This document shows positions 24,339 to 32,435 of a stretch of 64,000 bases of DNA, piece after piece. The DNA lies in assembly GCA_018816345.1 (NCBI GenBank), contig JAHIWG010000110.1, positions 32,632 through 96,631 of the forward strand. Reading direction: 5' to 3'. Made by a program: the position numbers and the translations under genes. Each line of letters starts with the position of its first letter. The stretch's first letter is position 1. Source of the DNA: Spirochaetota bacterium. Lineage in GTDB: Bacteria > Spirochaetota > Spirochaetia > Treponematales > UBA12059. The notes beneath the pieces were generated by a model that saw nothing but the letters and a program-made list of their open reading frames with translations, ran no database searches and was not told the origin of the DNA.

Positions 24339-24943
24339 GGCTGGGTCCTGAGGCCTTCGAAGAATAGCCGCATCGCGGCGGATAGGTCGGCGGTATCGGC
24401 GAGGCCGAGCACGGCCACCCTGAAGATAGCGGCCTCCACGAGGCCGTAGAAGAAGTCGGAGACCGCGCCGACGGGTACCTTGCGTATCTCGCCCCGCTTC
24501 TGGCCGGCTATGACGACGCCGGAGATGATATGGCGCATGCGTATCGTCCTGCGCCTCACCTTGTCGCCCACGTCGGAGCCGGACTTCCTCGAGTGCTCGA
24601 GATAGCCGACTATGACCGACAGGAGCCGCGCCTGCTCGGCGCAGCGCCCGAGGACCAGCTCCGACAGGCGCTCGAGCGTATCGCAGGCCGGCCCCGGCGC
24701 GAGCGCGGCCTCGCGGATCTCGGCCTCCAGCTTCTCGGTGAAGCGCTTGATGCTGAACATGAATATCTCGCGCTTGTTCTTGAAGTATAGGTAGAGGATG
24801 GTCCTGGTAATGCCGCAGCGGTCGGCTATCTTCTGGAAGGTGGTATCGGAATAGCCTTCCTCCACGAACACGTCGAGAGCGCTCTCGAGGATCTCTTTCC
24901 TGCGTTTCTCGTGCTCTACGGCGATGGACACGGGGGCCTCCAT
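24335..24943 (-). CDS. TetR-family regulator heading the lipoate operon
   Basis: About 202 residues. The N-terminal helix-turn-helix (about 15-60) is clear: ILESALDVFVEEGYSDTTF, then IADRCGITRTILYLYFKNK. The rest is the ligand-binding helical domain. The ATG at 24941-24943 has no ribosome site; a GTG at 24929-24931, four codons later, follows GGAGG closely and may be the true start. It is coupled to lipA by a GTGA overlap, so it probably controls lipoate genes and itself. Palindromes in the upstream gap are candidate operators. I know of no established TetR regulator of this operon type. Confidence 0.88.
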   Translation of the reverse strand: MEAPVSIAVEHEKRRKEILESALDVFVEEGYSDTTFQKIADRCGITRTILYLYFKNKREIFMFSIKRFTEKLEAEIREAALAPGPACDTLERLSELVLGRCAEQARLLSVIVGYLEHSRKSGSDVGDKVRRRTIRMRHIISGVVIAGQKRGEIRKVPVGAVSDFFYGLVEAAIFRVAVLGLADTADLSAAMRLFFEGLRTQP

Positions 24944-24953
24944 ATGATGCTCG

Positions 24954-24995
24954 GGTAATTTTATTACCTTGACGGAATAGGCGTTTCGCGTCAAG
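24954..24995. promoter_or_regulatory. Divergent promoter region with two inverted repeats
   Basis: Between tetR and the histidine kinase, GGTAAT (24954-24959) and ATTACC (24963-24968) form one palindrome, and CTTGACG (24968-24974) with CGTCAAG (24989-24995) form another with a 14-bp spacer. Each arm of the second contains TTGACG, a -35 box facing each way, so a bound TetR dimer could block both promoters. Confidence 0.5.
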
Positions 24996-25018
24996 TATCG
25001 CGGTATGGAGGATCGTCG

Positions 25019-26173
25019 ATGACAGGGGCGAAGGAGAGCGCCGCGGAAGCCGCTACAGAATACCTCACCGCGGCGCGGGAGAGCCGAGAGACCGTGTCCA
25101 GGCAGAGGGACGCGCTGCTCGCCGCGCCGATCGCCGACGTCCTGGAAGACATGCCGATGGTCGTCATGGCGACCAACGACAAGCGCCAGATAGTCTGGAT
25201 GAACCGGCGAGCGACGGAATCCGTCAAGATCCGCGATGCCATAGGCCTGAGGCCCGGGGAGGCCCTCGGCTGCGTCCATTCCAAGGAGATGCCCGGCGGC
25301 TGCGGGACCAGCGCCTTCTGCGCCTTCTGCGGCACGCCGGCGGCCATCATGAAGGCGCTCGCCGGCGCGTCCGACACCGAGGAGTGCTCGATCCAGGTGG
25401 ACGAGGAGCACGGCGCTGACACGCTCGACCTCCTGGTCTGGACCAAGCCGCTCGAGCTCGGCGAGGACAGGCTGGTCCTCCTCGTCGCGCACGATATGTC
25501 GGAGCGGAAACGGCACGAGGTCCTCGAGCGCATCTTCTACCACGACATAGGCAACACCATAGGCGGGATCAGGTCGATGCTCGCCCTCGTCGAGGAGGGC
25601 GAGGGCCTGGGCGGCTACATCGCCCTAATAAAATCGGCGTCGGACCAGCTGATAGAGGAGATAGACTCGCAACGGGCCCTCAAGGCCGCCGAGGAAGGGT
25701 GCCTTTCCTCCGACACGACGAGGGTCTCCGTCACCGCGGTCATAGAGCGCGCCATAGCTCTCTTCGAGTACCCGCTCTACGGCAAGGATATAACGATATC
25801 GTTCGAGCGCCCGGCCGAGGGAGACGCCGAGATACTGACCGACCCCGTGCTCCTGAGGAGGGTCGTGGTCAACATGCTCAAGAACGCGCTCGAGGCGTCG
25901 GGCCGCGGCGAGACTATACGCGTAGGCTTCGAGGCGGACGCGAAGGGCGTGGTGATACGGGCGTGGAACGCCGCGACCATGAGCCGCGAGACCCGGATGC
26001 GGGTATTCCAGCGCTCCTACTCCACCAAGGGGCGAGGGCGGGGGCTCGGCACCTACGGGATGAGGCTCCTGACGGAACGGTACCTGAAAGGCTCGGTCTC
26101 CTTCGATTCGGAGCCCGGGCTAGGCACGACGTTCAGGGTGAGGATACCCAGGAGCCCCGCGGCACCCGGCTAG
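25019..26173 (+). CDS. PAS histidine kinase with a Cys/His cluster in the PAS domain
   Basis: 384 residues, cytoplasmic. An N-terminal helix is followed by a PAS domain (about 35-165) that carries C85, H87, C95, C101 and C104 (GCVHSKEMPGGCG, then CAFCG), spaced like a metal or iron-sulfur site. The H-box is FYHDIGNT with H175, and the ATPase domain has the N-box NMLKNALEAS and Gly-rich boxes GRGLGTYGM and GLGTTF. No response regulator is adjacent. GGAGG (25007-25011) fixes the ATG at 25019. It is divergent from tetR-lipA and shares its control region, which hints at a redox or sulfur link (inference). Confidence 0.88.
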   Translation: MTGAKESAAEAATEYLTAARESRETVSRQRDALLAAPIADVLEDMPMVVMATNDKRQIVWMNRRATESVKIRDAIGLRPGEALGCVHSKEMPGGCGTSAFCAFCGTPAAIMKALAGASDTEECSIQVDEEHGADTLDLLVWTKPLELGEDRLVLLVAHDMSERKRHEVLERIFYHDIGNTIGGIRSMLALVEEGEGLGGYIALIKSASDQLIEEIDSQRALKAAEEGCLSSDTTRVSVTAVIERAIALFEYPLYGKDITISFERPAEGDAEILTDPVLLRRVVVNMLKNALEASGRGETIRVGFEADAKGVVIRAWNAATMSRETRMRVFQRSYSTKGRGRGLGTYGMRLLTERYLKGSVSFDSEPGLGTTFRVRIPRSPAAPG

Positions 26174-26211
26174 CCTTCCATAAACGCGCCCGCCCGTGGT
26201 ATTTTGATCCC

Positions 26212-26838
26212 ATGGTGAGAGCACTTTTCCTGGACCTTGACAACACGCTCTATCCGGCCAGCGCCGCGATGGAGTCCGAGACGATACGGCGGATGAACGA
26301 GTACGTCGCGCGGCTCCTGGGCTCGGGCGTCGAGGAGGCCGCGGCCCTGAGGCGGGAGCGGATGCCTAATTACGGCACGACGCTCGAGTGGCTCATGGCG
26401 GAGCGCGGGTTCTCCGACGTCGAGGACTACTTCTCCTACGTCCATCCCGACGGCGAGGAGGAATCGGTGGCCCTCGACCCCGCCCTCGGCCCGTTCCTCG
26501 ACTCCATAGCCCTGCCCAAGTACGTATTCACCAACGCGCCCATGGAGCACGCCGCGCGGGTACTCGCGCGGCTCGGGGTCGCGGATAGGTTCGAGCGCGT
26601 CTTCGACGTCAGGTTCTGCGGGCTCAGGGGCAAGCCCGCCGCGAGCGCGGTGGACGCCGTCGTCGCCGCCGCCGGCGTGCCCGCCGCGGAGAGCCTCTTC
26701 GCCGACGATATCCCCCGCTACGTGCGCGGCTTCGTCGACAGGGGCGGCCGGGGCGTGCTGGTCGACCATTTCGGCAAGCACGCGGATTCCGGGCTCCCTA
26801 CCATACGGACCATCTACGAGCTAGCGGCCTTCCTGTAG
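26212..26838 (+). CDS. HAD-family pyrimidine 5'-nucleotidase-like hydrolase
   Basis: 208 residues. HAD motif I is LFLDLDNTLYP, motif II VFTNAP, the conserved Lys is in GLRGKPAASA, and motif III is FADDIPRY, the SDT1/pyrimidine 5'-nucleotidase subgroup. It dephosphorylates nucleotides or small phosphates in the cytosol. The ATG at 26212 lacks a ribosome site but has TATTTT ending 6 nt upstream, so a leaderless start is possible; the kinase ends only 38 nt before. The next gene follows 16 nt downstream. Confidence 0.87.
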   Translation: MVRALFLDLDNTLYPASAAMESETIRRMNEYVARLLGSGVEEAAALRRERMPNYGTTLEWLMAERGFSDVEDYFSYVHPDGEEESVALDPALGPFLDSIALPKYVFTNAPMEHAARVLARLGVADRFERVFDVRFCGLRGKPAASAVDAVVAAAGVPAAESLFADDIPRYVRGFVDRGGRGVLVDHFGKHADSGLPTIRTIYELAAFL

Positions 26839-26854
26839 GCCCCGAGGAGAGACT

Positions 26855-27367
26855 ATGCCGTCATTCAGTCTATTGCCGTCCATCGTACGGCGGCGCCCCG
26901 GCAGGGTAGAGCTAAGCATCTCGGCCGCCACGCGGGGCCTCTACGTCGGGCTCGGGGCCGCGCTCGTACTGACCCTGGTCCGGGACCCGGCCGGCAGCCC
27001 GTTCGCCGTGATGTTCGCCATCGTGATTGCGCTCGCCGCGCTCTCGGAGGACCGCTGGATTTTCGACGGCGAGGCCCGCGAGGTCCGCAAGCGCTACGGC
27101 GTGCTGTTCCTGGCCAAGAGCTGGGCCATAGACCTGGACATGGTCTCGTCCATAGAGCTCGACTCGGAATTCGAGGGAGCCGACGGCTCCGACCCCTACG
27201 CCAAGGTGTCGCCGGGCTCGGCGAAGGACCGCTCTGCGATACGGCTCGTCCTCGGGGACGGCCGCACCATGGTCATGTGCTCCGCGAAGCGGAAGCGGCT
27301 GCCCGAGCTTCGGGAGAGGGCCGTCGCCATCGCCGAGACGATAGGCAAGCCGCTCGTCGAGGCCTAG
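26855..27367 (+). CDS. Small two-helix membrane protein with PH-like tail (paralogue A)
   Basis: 170 residues. Two membrane helices (about 28-62) are followed by a soluble domain with alternating strands. GAGGAG precedes the ATG. I do not recognise a named family, but it is a paralogue of the protein at 59278-59775: DRWIFDGEARE and GVLFLAKS here match ERWTFDAEAD and GLLFAAKG there, and both end in a helix with IAETIGKPL or IAEELGVPL. The fold may be PH-like and facing the cytoplasm (inference). It is in the same direction as the HAD gene and is probably co-transcribed. Confidence 0.7.
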   Translation: MPSFSLLPSIVRRRPGRVELSISAATRGLYVGLGAALVLTLVRDPAGSPFAVMFAIVIALAALSEDRWIFDGEAREVRKRYGVLFLAKSWAIDLDMVSSIELDSEFEGADGSDPYAKVSPGSAKDRSAIRLVLGDGRTMVMCSAKRKRLPELRERAVAIAETIGKPLVEA

Positions 27368-27390
27368 CGAGCCCAAGCGCCGCCGCCCTC

Positions 27391-27648
27391 CTAACGCCTC
27401 CGCCGCCCGGCGTCCCGCCTCGAGCGCCGACGGTAGAAGGCCCCGTAGGCCGCGACCGTAGCGACGGCGGAGGCCGCGAGCGCGCATACGACTACGAAGC
27501 TGGCCGAGCCCAGGCGCGCGAACGGGGCGATTGCGAGCCCCCAAGCGGAGAGGGCCGCGAAGAAGGCCAGGCACGCGAACAGCGCGCAGGCCAGCGTCGC
27601 GGCCGCGAACCTCGCGACCCTTCCCGGTATGCCGCGGCGCTCCCTCAA
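27391..27648 (-). CDS. Small membrane protein overlapping lspA
   Basis: About 85 residues from a TTG at 27646-27648 that overlaps the TGA of lspA (TTGA). Two hydrophobic helices (about 14-38 and 45-68) are followed by an Arg-rich tail (RRRSRRDAGRRRR), as in a small integral protein with positive inside. Translational coupling to lspA is the main argument; a longer frame reaching back into lspA is not needed. No family is recognised. Confidence 0.5.
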   Translation of the reverse strand: MRERRGIPGRVARFAAATLACALFACLAFFAALSAWGLAIAPFARLGSASFVVVCALAASAVATVAAYGAFYRRRSRRDAGRRRR

Positions 27649-28187
27649 GCCTTGGGCTTCCCGTCCGCGGCGGCCTTGCCGGACGGGACGAAGAACCCCG
27701 CCACGACCAGGAGGACGCCGCAGACCACGACCGCGGAATCGGCTACGTTGAAGGTCGGCCATCGCTCTAGCCCGAAAAGGCCGTAGAACTTGAACGACAG
27801 GAAGTCGATGACGCCGTCGGGCCTGAATATCCTGTCGATTATATTGCCCACGCCTCCGCCTATTATGCCGCAGAGCGCCCAGCGCTGCACGCGCGTGAAC
27901 TCGTCAGACTTGAAGTAGTACACGCAGAGCCCGACCATCAACGCCAGCGGTACGACGATCAGGACGGCGACGCGCAGCGGCCCCGCCAGCGCGTCGCCCA
28001 TGCTGAACGCGGCGCCCGTATTCTTCTGGTGCACGAGCCAGAAGAAGTCCCCGAAGGCCCTCCAGGCTATGCGACCCGGCTTGACGGAGGCGACGATGGC
28101 AATCTTGGTAATCTGATCGAGTATCAGCACCGCCGCGGTCAACGCGAACGGCGCCAATAGCCTCTTCTTCTCTAGTTCGGGCATCAT
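27645..28187 (-). CDS. lspA: Lipoprotein signal peptidase II
   Basis: 180 residues with four membrane helices. The family marks are LILDQITKIA, NTGAAFSMG, the catalytic-Asp block GNIIDRIFRPDGVIDF and FNVADSAVVV; the two Asp residues are the aspartyl-protease pair. It cleaves lipoprotein signal peptides after lipidation. GGGGAG lies just before the ATG pair at 28187. It is longer than E. coli LspA by a short, Lys/Gly-rich C-terminal tail. It follows the NIF3-like gene by 32 nt. Confidence 0.95.
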   Translation of the reverse strand: MMPELEKKRLLAPFALTAAVLILDQITKIAIVASVKPGRIAWRAFGDFFWLVHQKNTGAAFSMGDALAGPLRVAVLIVVPLALMVGLCVYYFKSDEFTRVQRWALCGIIGGGVGNIIDRIFRPDGVIDFLSFKFYGLFGLERWPTFNVADSAVVVCGVLLVVAGFFVPSGKAAADGKPKA

Positions 28188-28219
28188 GGCTCCCCTATAG
28201 AACGATTGTCCCGGCGCCC

Positions 28220-28981
28220 TTACAGCCCGGTAGGATACTCGATGAAAACGGTACGGAGCCCTAGCTCCCGGGCCGCGCGCTCGGCGACGGCCTTGACCCC
28301 GTGGGTCTCGGTCGCGTAGTGGCCGGCCGCTATGAAATTGAGCCCGGCTTCCATCGCCGCGTGGTACACGGAATGCGACGGCTCCCCGGTCACGTAGAGG
28401 TCGAGGCCCTCGGCTATGGCCTGGAGCGACTCGAAGGCGGCGCCCCCTGACACCACTGCCGCGGTCGTAATAGACTTCGGGCCGAACGGCAAGAGCGCTC
28501 GGGGCGCGTCGCCAGCCGGCAGTACCCGCCTCTGCGCCTCGTCCAGCGACAGGGCGGGCTCGAGCCTCCCCTTGAGGCCGAGCTTGACGCCGTGGTACTC
28601 GCCGAAGGGCTGGATATCGCTCAGGCCGAGCATCCTCGCCAGCACCGCGTTGTTCCCGAGCTCCGGATGGGCGTCCAGAGGCAGGTGACAGGCATAGAGC
28701 GCCATGTCGGCGGCCAGCAGTTCCGCGACGCGCCGGCGCATGCCCCCCGTTATAGCGACTGGCTTACCCCAGAACAGCCCGTGGTGCACGAACAGCGCCT
28801 GGGCGCCCGCCTCCCTGGCGCGCCGTATAGACTCGAGGCACGCGTCGACCGCGAAGGCGACTTTCTCGACGGGCCCGCCGGAGCGCCCGACCTGGAGGCC
28901 GTTAAGCGAGTCGTCGACCTTGGCGAAGCGCGGGATATCGAGGAGGGCGCTAGCCCACGCATCGAATTCTTGTATGTCCAT
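28220..28981 (-). CDS. NIF3-like dinuclear metal-centre protein
   Basis: About 253 residues from the ATG at 28979-28981. DDSLNGLQVG, FVHHGLFWG (the HH metal ligands), YACHLPLDAH and the C-terminal GHYATETHGV match the NIF3/YbgI (DUF34) family, which forms a toroid with two metals per subunit; the reaction is still debated. It is first in the operon with lspA. The ATG lies 7 nt after a TATACT box and has no ribosome site, so the transcript is probably leaderless. Confidence 0.9.
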   Translation of the reverse strand: MDIQEFDAWASALLDIPRFAKVDDSLNGLQVGRSGGPVEKVAFAVDACLESIRRAREAGAQALFVHHGLFWGKPVAITGGMRRRVAELLAADMALYACHLPLDAHPELGNNAVLARMLGLSDIQPFGEYHGVKLGLKGRLEPALSLDEAQRRVLPAGDAPRALLPFGPKSITTAAVVSGGAAFESLQAIAEGLDLYVTGEPSHSVYHAAMEAGLNFIAAGHYATETHGVKAVAERAARELGLRTVFIEYPTGL

Positions 28982-28988
28982 GGAGGCC

Positions 28989-29018
28989 AGTATACCCCGC
29001 CCGTCCGCGGGCGGGCAA
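28989..29018 (-). promoter_or_regulatory. Promoter giving a leaderless nif3-lspA transcript
   Basis: Minus strand: TTGCCC (29013-29018), 18-bp spacer, TATACT (28989-28994), then 7 nt to the ATG. The expected start of transcription falls within 1-2 nt of the A of the ATG. The same layout recurs at 59198-59227 and 59242-59271. Confidence 0.65.
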
Positions 29019-29092
29019 GGCGCGAGGAAAGAGAGCTGTACGATCGCGCCCCTACGGTGTACAACGGTAAAGCTGCCGCGAGGAGGTACCCC

Positions 29093-29881
29093 ATGAGCGC
29101 CGCGAGGATCGTCGCCGTCCTGCCCCCGATTCCCGTCCCCGAGCCAGAGCGCGAGCGGCGGCGGGCCCAATACGCTCGCTTCTGCGCGCCGGGAACGACG
29201 GTCGACGTGCGCCTATTGCGGGGCGGCCCCGAGCTTACCGACAGGGAGTACGAGCTATCCTGGGCCGCTGGCTTCATGGTGCTGGAGGCCGAGCGGGCCG
29301 CCGCCGAGGGAGCGGCCGGCATCGTCATCGACTGCACCGCGGATCCCGGGCTCGAGCAGATCGCCGAGGGCGTCGACGTCCCCGTCGTCGGGGCGCTTTC
29401 CTCAGCGGTCCACCTGGCGATGCAGCTCGGAGGGAGGTTCTCGATCCTGGCCCTCGACGGGCACTGGGCGCGGATGATCGGCGCGCGCCTCCGCTCGTAC
29501 GGCCTCGCGGATAGGGCCGCCTCGATAGAGGTCGTCGGGGCGCACGTCTACCGGCCGGCCGGCCCCGCGGGCGGAGGCGCCGGCGGAGGCGCGCCAGACG
29601 GGGGGGCCGAGTTCCAGGGGCTCTTGGAAGCGGCCGGCCGCAAGGCGCTCGACGCCGGAGCCGACAGCGTCATCCTCGGCTCGACGACCGTCATCCAAGG
29701 GCGCGAGGAGCTCGAGCGGGCGCTGGGCGTGCCGGTGGTGGCGCCCGGCGTAGCGGCGCTCAAGGCGGTCGAGGCGATGATCGACATGGGCTTGCGCCCG
29801 TCGAGGCGGGCCTACCCGAGGCCGGCTATCGCCTACGGTAGGACGATGGAGGCATGGCTGTTCCCGGAGGGCCGGGCTTAG
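29093..29881 (+). CDS. Asp/Glu/hydantoin racemase-family protein
   Basis: 262 residues, with AGGAGG just upstream of the ATG at 29093. The fold is the two-domain Asp/Glu racemase type. The first catalytic Cys is present (C81 in VIDCTADPG), but the second is replaced by Ser197 (VILGSTTVI), where racemases have LGCA-like sequence. A single Cys recalls decarboxylases of the same superfamily, so racemase activity is doubtful. A Gly-rich loop insertion (GPAGGGAGGGAPDGG, about 158-172) is unusual. It converges with, and overlaps by 4 nt, the amidohydrolase gene, suggesting shared purine or hydantoin chemistry (inference). Confidence 0.85.
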   Translation: MSAARIVAVLPPIPVPEPERERRRAQYARFCAPGTTVDVRLLRGGPELTDREYELSWAAGFMVLEAERAAAEGAAGIVIDCTADPGLEQIAEGVDVPVVGALSSAVHLAMQLGGRFSILALDGHWARMIGARLRSYGLADRAASIEVVGAHVYRPAGPAGGGAGGGAPDGGAEFQGLLEAAGRKALDAGADSVILGSTTVIQGREELERALGVPVVAPGVAALKAVEAMIDMGLRPSRRAYPRPAIAYGRTMEAWLFPEGRA

Positions 29882-31278
29882 CGCCGAGCGTAACCCGAGT
29901 ACGCGGGGCTCCTCGAGCGGACGGCCCCGTCGCAGGCCTCGGCGGCCTCGGCGGCCAAGCGCTCCTCGTCGACGCCGACCAGGCGGCCGCCCTCGTAGAC
30001 TACCTTGCCGTTGACCATGGTAAGGCTGACCGGGCCCGTCGCCCCGAGCCGGGCGAGGAAATTGGCGGGATCGTGGTCGGCTCCCGCGAATTCGAGGCCC
30101 GAGGCGTCGACCATGAAGAGGTCGGCCGCCTTGCCCGGCTCGAGCGACCCTAGGTCGCCGCGGCCGAGGAGCCCGGCCCCGCCGGCGGTCGCTATCTTGA
30201 GCATATCGTAGGCCGAGGGACAGCCTCCGCGCTCCTTGCCCCTCGAGGCCTGCATCATCCAGGCGACGCGCAGGCTATCGAGCAGGTTGGAGCTATCGTT
30301 AGTAGCGGAGCCGTCGCAGCCGAGCCCTAGCCTGACCCCCGCCCGCCCGAGCGCCGGGATATCGAGCACGGGGAAGCCCCCGAGGATAGCCGGCGCGGGG
30401 CAATGGCTCAGCCCGGTACCGGTCGACGCCATGGCCCGGTACTCGCCGGGCTCGAGTTCCCACCCGTGCGCGTACCAGACGTCCGGCCCGACGAAGCCGA
30501 GGTCCTCGCACCAGGCGAGCGTGCGCTTCCCCCAGCGCTCGAGCATGGGAGCGTTCTCTCCCTCGCCCAGGTGCGTATGCAGGCGGACGCCGCGGTCCCT
30601 GGCGAGGGCGACCGACTCCACGAAGGTCTCGCGGCGGCAGTTGACGGGCTGGCAGGGCGAGACGACGACGTCGGTCATGCGGAACGGCTCGTCGGAGTGG
30701 TAGAGGCCTATGAGGCGGTCGCAGTCCGCCAGGAACTCGTCGGTCGTCTCCAGCATCTCGTCGGGTATGAGGCTGCCCTCGGCCTTGGGGAGCGTATTGG
30801 CTCCCCGTCCCGCGTGGTACCGGATTCCCAGGAGCGACGCGGCCTCCATCTGCCTATCGACCAGCCGCTTGCCGGCGCGCCTAGGGAAGCAGTACTGATG
30901 GTCGAAGGCGCAGGTGCAACCGTGCTTGAGCAGGTCGGCCATGGCGGCGAGCGACGAATAGTAGACGGCGCGCTCGTCTATAAGCTTGAATATCTCGTAT
31001 ATCTTGCCTATCCAATCCAAGACCGAGAGGCTCGGGTAGTCCACCGCGGCCAGATTGCGCACGAAGGTCTGGAAGAAATGATGGTGGGTGTTCACGAGCC
31101 CCGGATAGACGAACATTCCGCCGGCGTCGATGATCTCGGCGCCTCCCGAATCCAGCCCCGGCCCGATCGCGACCACGGCCGGTCCCTCTACGAGGATGTC
31201 GGCTCCCCGGTAGAGAGTATCGGACGGATCGCAGCTGACTATGGCCCTGGCGCCCTTGATTACTACCCGTTCTCCCAT
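29878..31278 (-). CDS. 8-oxoguanine deaminase-type amidohydrolase
   Basis: About 466 residues from the ATG at 31276-31278, which follows the stop of the upstream esterase gene after 2 nt. The metal site is visible as VNTHHHFFQT, LHTHLGEGE and GLGCDGSATND, typical of the ATZ/TRZ-like deaminases (8-oxoguanine deaminase, hydroxydechloroatrazine hydrolase). It removes an amino group from a purine-like ring in the cytosol using one metal ion. Longer readings upstream are in the esterase gene. The neighbourhood with a racemase-like protein suggests degradation of an oxidised or modified purine or other N-heterocycle (inference). Confidence 0.87.
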   Translation of the reverse strand: MGERVVIKGARAIVSCDPSDTLYRGADILVEGPAVVAIGPGLDSGGAEIIDAGGMFVYPGLVNTHHHFFQTFVRNLAAVDYPSLSVLDWIGKIYEIFKLIDERAVYYSSLAAMADLLKHGCTCAFDHQYCFPRRAGKRLVDRQMEAASLLGIRYHAGRGANTLPKAEGSLIPDEMLETTDEFLADCDRLIGLYHSDEPFRMTDVVVSPCQPVNCRRETFVESVALARDRGVRLHTHLGEGENAPMLERWGKRTLAWCEDLGFVGPDVWYAHGWELEPGEYRAMASTGTGLSHCPAPAILGGFPVLDIPALGRAGVRLGLGCDGSATNDSSNLLDSLRVAWMMQASRGKERGGCPSAYDMLKIATAGGAGLLGRGDLGSLEPGKAADLFMVDASGLEFAGADHDPANFLARLGATGPVSLTMVNGKVVYEGGRLVGVDEERLAAEAAEACDGAVRSRSPAYSGYARR

Positions 31279-31280
31279 GG

Positions 31281-32210
31281 CTAGGCCTCCTCCGCCCCTA
31301 TCGCTTCGTTCCTCCCGCCGTCCAGGGCCTCGATGAAGCGCCGCATCTCCGCGAAGGCCTCGTCGCTCTCGGGTAGCAGGTCGCCTAGCGCGGGCCATAC
31401 GTGCCAGAGGCCGTCCCGCTGGACGAGCGAAACCTCCACGCCGGCCGCCCCGGCCCGCTCGGCTACCGCCAAGGAATCCGATAGCAGGATCTCTCCCCGG
31501 TCCACCAGTATGAGGATAGGGGGGAAGCCCGAGAAGTCGGCGAAACGGGGAGAGACGCGGGGATCGGACAGGTCCGTCGAGCCCGCGTAATAGCCGGCCC
31601 ACAGCTTCAGCATCTCGGTCGTCAGCAGGACGTCGGTCCTGGCGTTCGCGGAATGGCTCTCCCCCGAGTTAGTCAGGTCGGTCCACGGCGAGAGGCACAG
31701 GGCGCATGAAGGCAGGCCTTCCCCGGCGTCCCGAAGGGCCGCTATCGTCGCCAGGCACAAGCCGCCCCCCGCCGAGTCCCCCGCGAAGACGACGTCGGAG
31801 GGGGCGTAGCCCTGCGCGAGCAGCCAGCGATACGCGGATAGCGCGTCATCGAGGGCCGCGGGGAACGGGTCCTCGGGCGCCAGCCTGTACTCGGGGACGA
31901 CGAGCCTGGCGTTGAGCGCCCTTGCCATAGGGACGCAGAGCATCAGCGACGCGTCGATGGACCCGGTGACGTAGCCGCCGCCGTGCAGGTACAGCACGAC
32001 CCGCCTGCCTTCCTCGCGGGTAGGGAGGATGGAAGCGCACGGCATGCCGCCGACGGAGAAGCGCTCCACCCGGATAATCTTGGGGAACGGCACGTGGACC
32101 TTGCTGTTCTTGACGGAGCGGGCGCGCTCGTCCAGGACCGACAGGCCCTGCTTGGCGAACACCCTTCGAATGACCGATCTCCAGAACCTACTCCTAATGC
32201 TCGGCGCCAT
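31281..32210 (-). CDS. Alpha/beta hydrolase, hormone-sensitive-lipase family
   Basis: 309 residues. The HSL oxyanion motif LYLHGGGY, the nucleophile elbow VFAGDSAGGG and the catalytic His in GLWHVWP are present; the Asp sits in DRGEILLSDS, where DxEILLSDS is usual. It is a cytoplasmic esterase for short acyl chains. GGGGAGG precedes the ATG at 32208-32210. The gene is the first of the operon with the amidohydrolase, 2 nt apart. Confidence 0.9.
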   Translation of the reverse strand: MAPSIRSRFWRSVIRRVFAKQGLSVLDERARSVKNSKVHVPFPKIIRVERFSVGGMPCASILPTREEGRRVVLYLHGGGYVTGSIDASLMLCVPMARALNARLVVPEYRLAPEDPFPAALDDALSAYRWLLAQGYAPSDVVFAGDSAGGGLCLATIAALRDAGEGLPSCALCLSPWTDLTNSGESHSANARTDVLLTTEMLKLWAGYYAGSTDLSDPRVSPRFADFSGFPPILILVDRGEILLSDSLAVAERAGAAGVEVSLVQRDGLWHVWPALGDLLPESDEAFAEMRRFIEALDGGRNEAIGAEEA

Positions 32211-32350
32211 GAGAGCCTCCCCGTCCCGGTCGTAGCTCGGACTAGGCGGCCATCGCTCGCCGAAGGATCGACGTCGGAGGGAGCACCAGAATCGAGTCTC
32301 CGTCCATGATAGTGCAAAGTCGCGATTTCATGAAGGCCGGAAACGGAGGC

Positions 32351-32435
32351 GCGCCGCGCCTACCCGGGCGCCGCGCCTACCCGGAAGCCGCGCCTAGCGG
32401 GGCGCCGCGCCTACCCGGAAGCCGCGCCTATCATG
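32351..32435. repeat. Five 17-bp tandem repeats at the 3' end of the ROK kinase gene
   Basis: Units of GCGCCGCGCCTACCCGG at 32351-32367, 32368-32384 and 32402-32418 are identical; 32385-32401 and 32419-32435 are diverged. The stop codon of the ROK kinase (32411-32413) lies inside one unit, so the array spans the last codons and the region after the gene. Confidence 0.9.

Noticed and set aside
27277..27786. 169-codon plus-strand frame opposite lspA
   Set aside because: Antisense to lspA and its small overlapping partner; Arg/Pro-rich with no motif.
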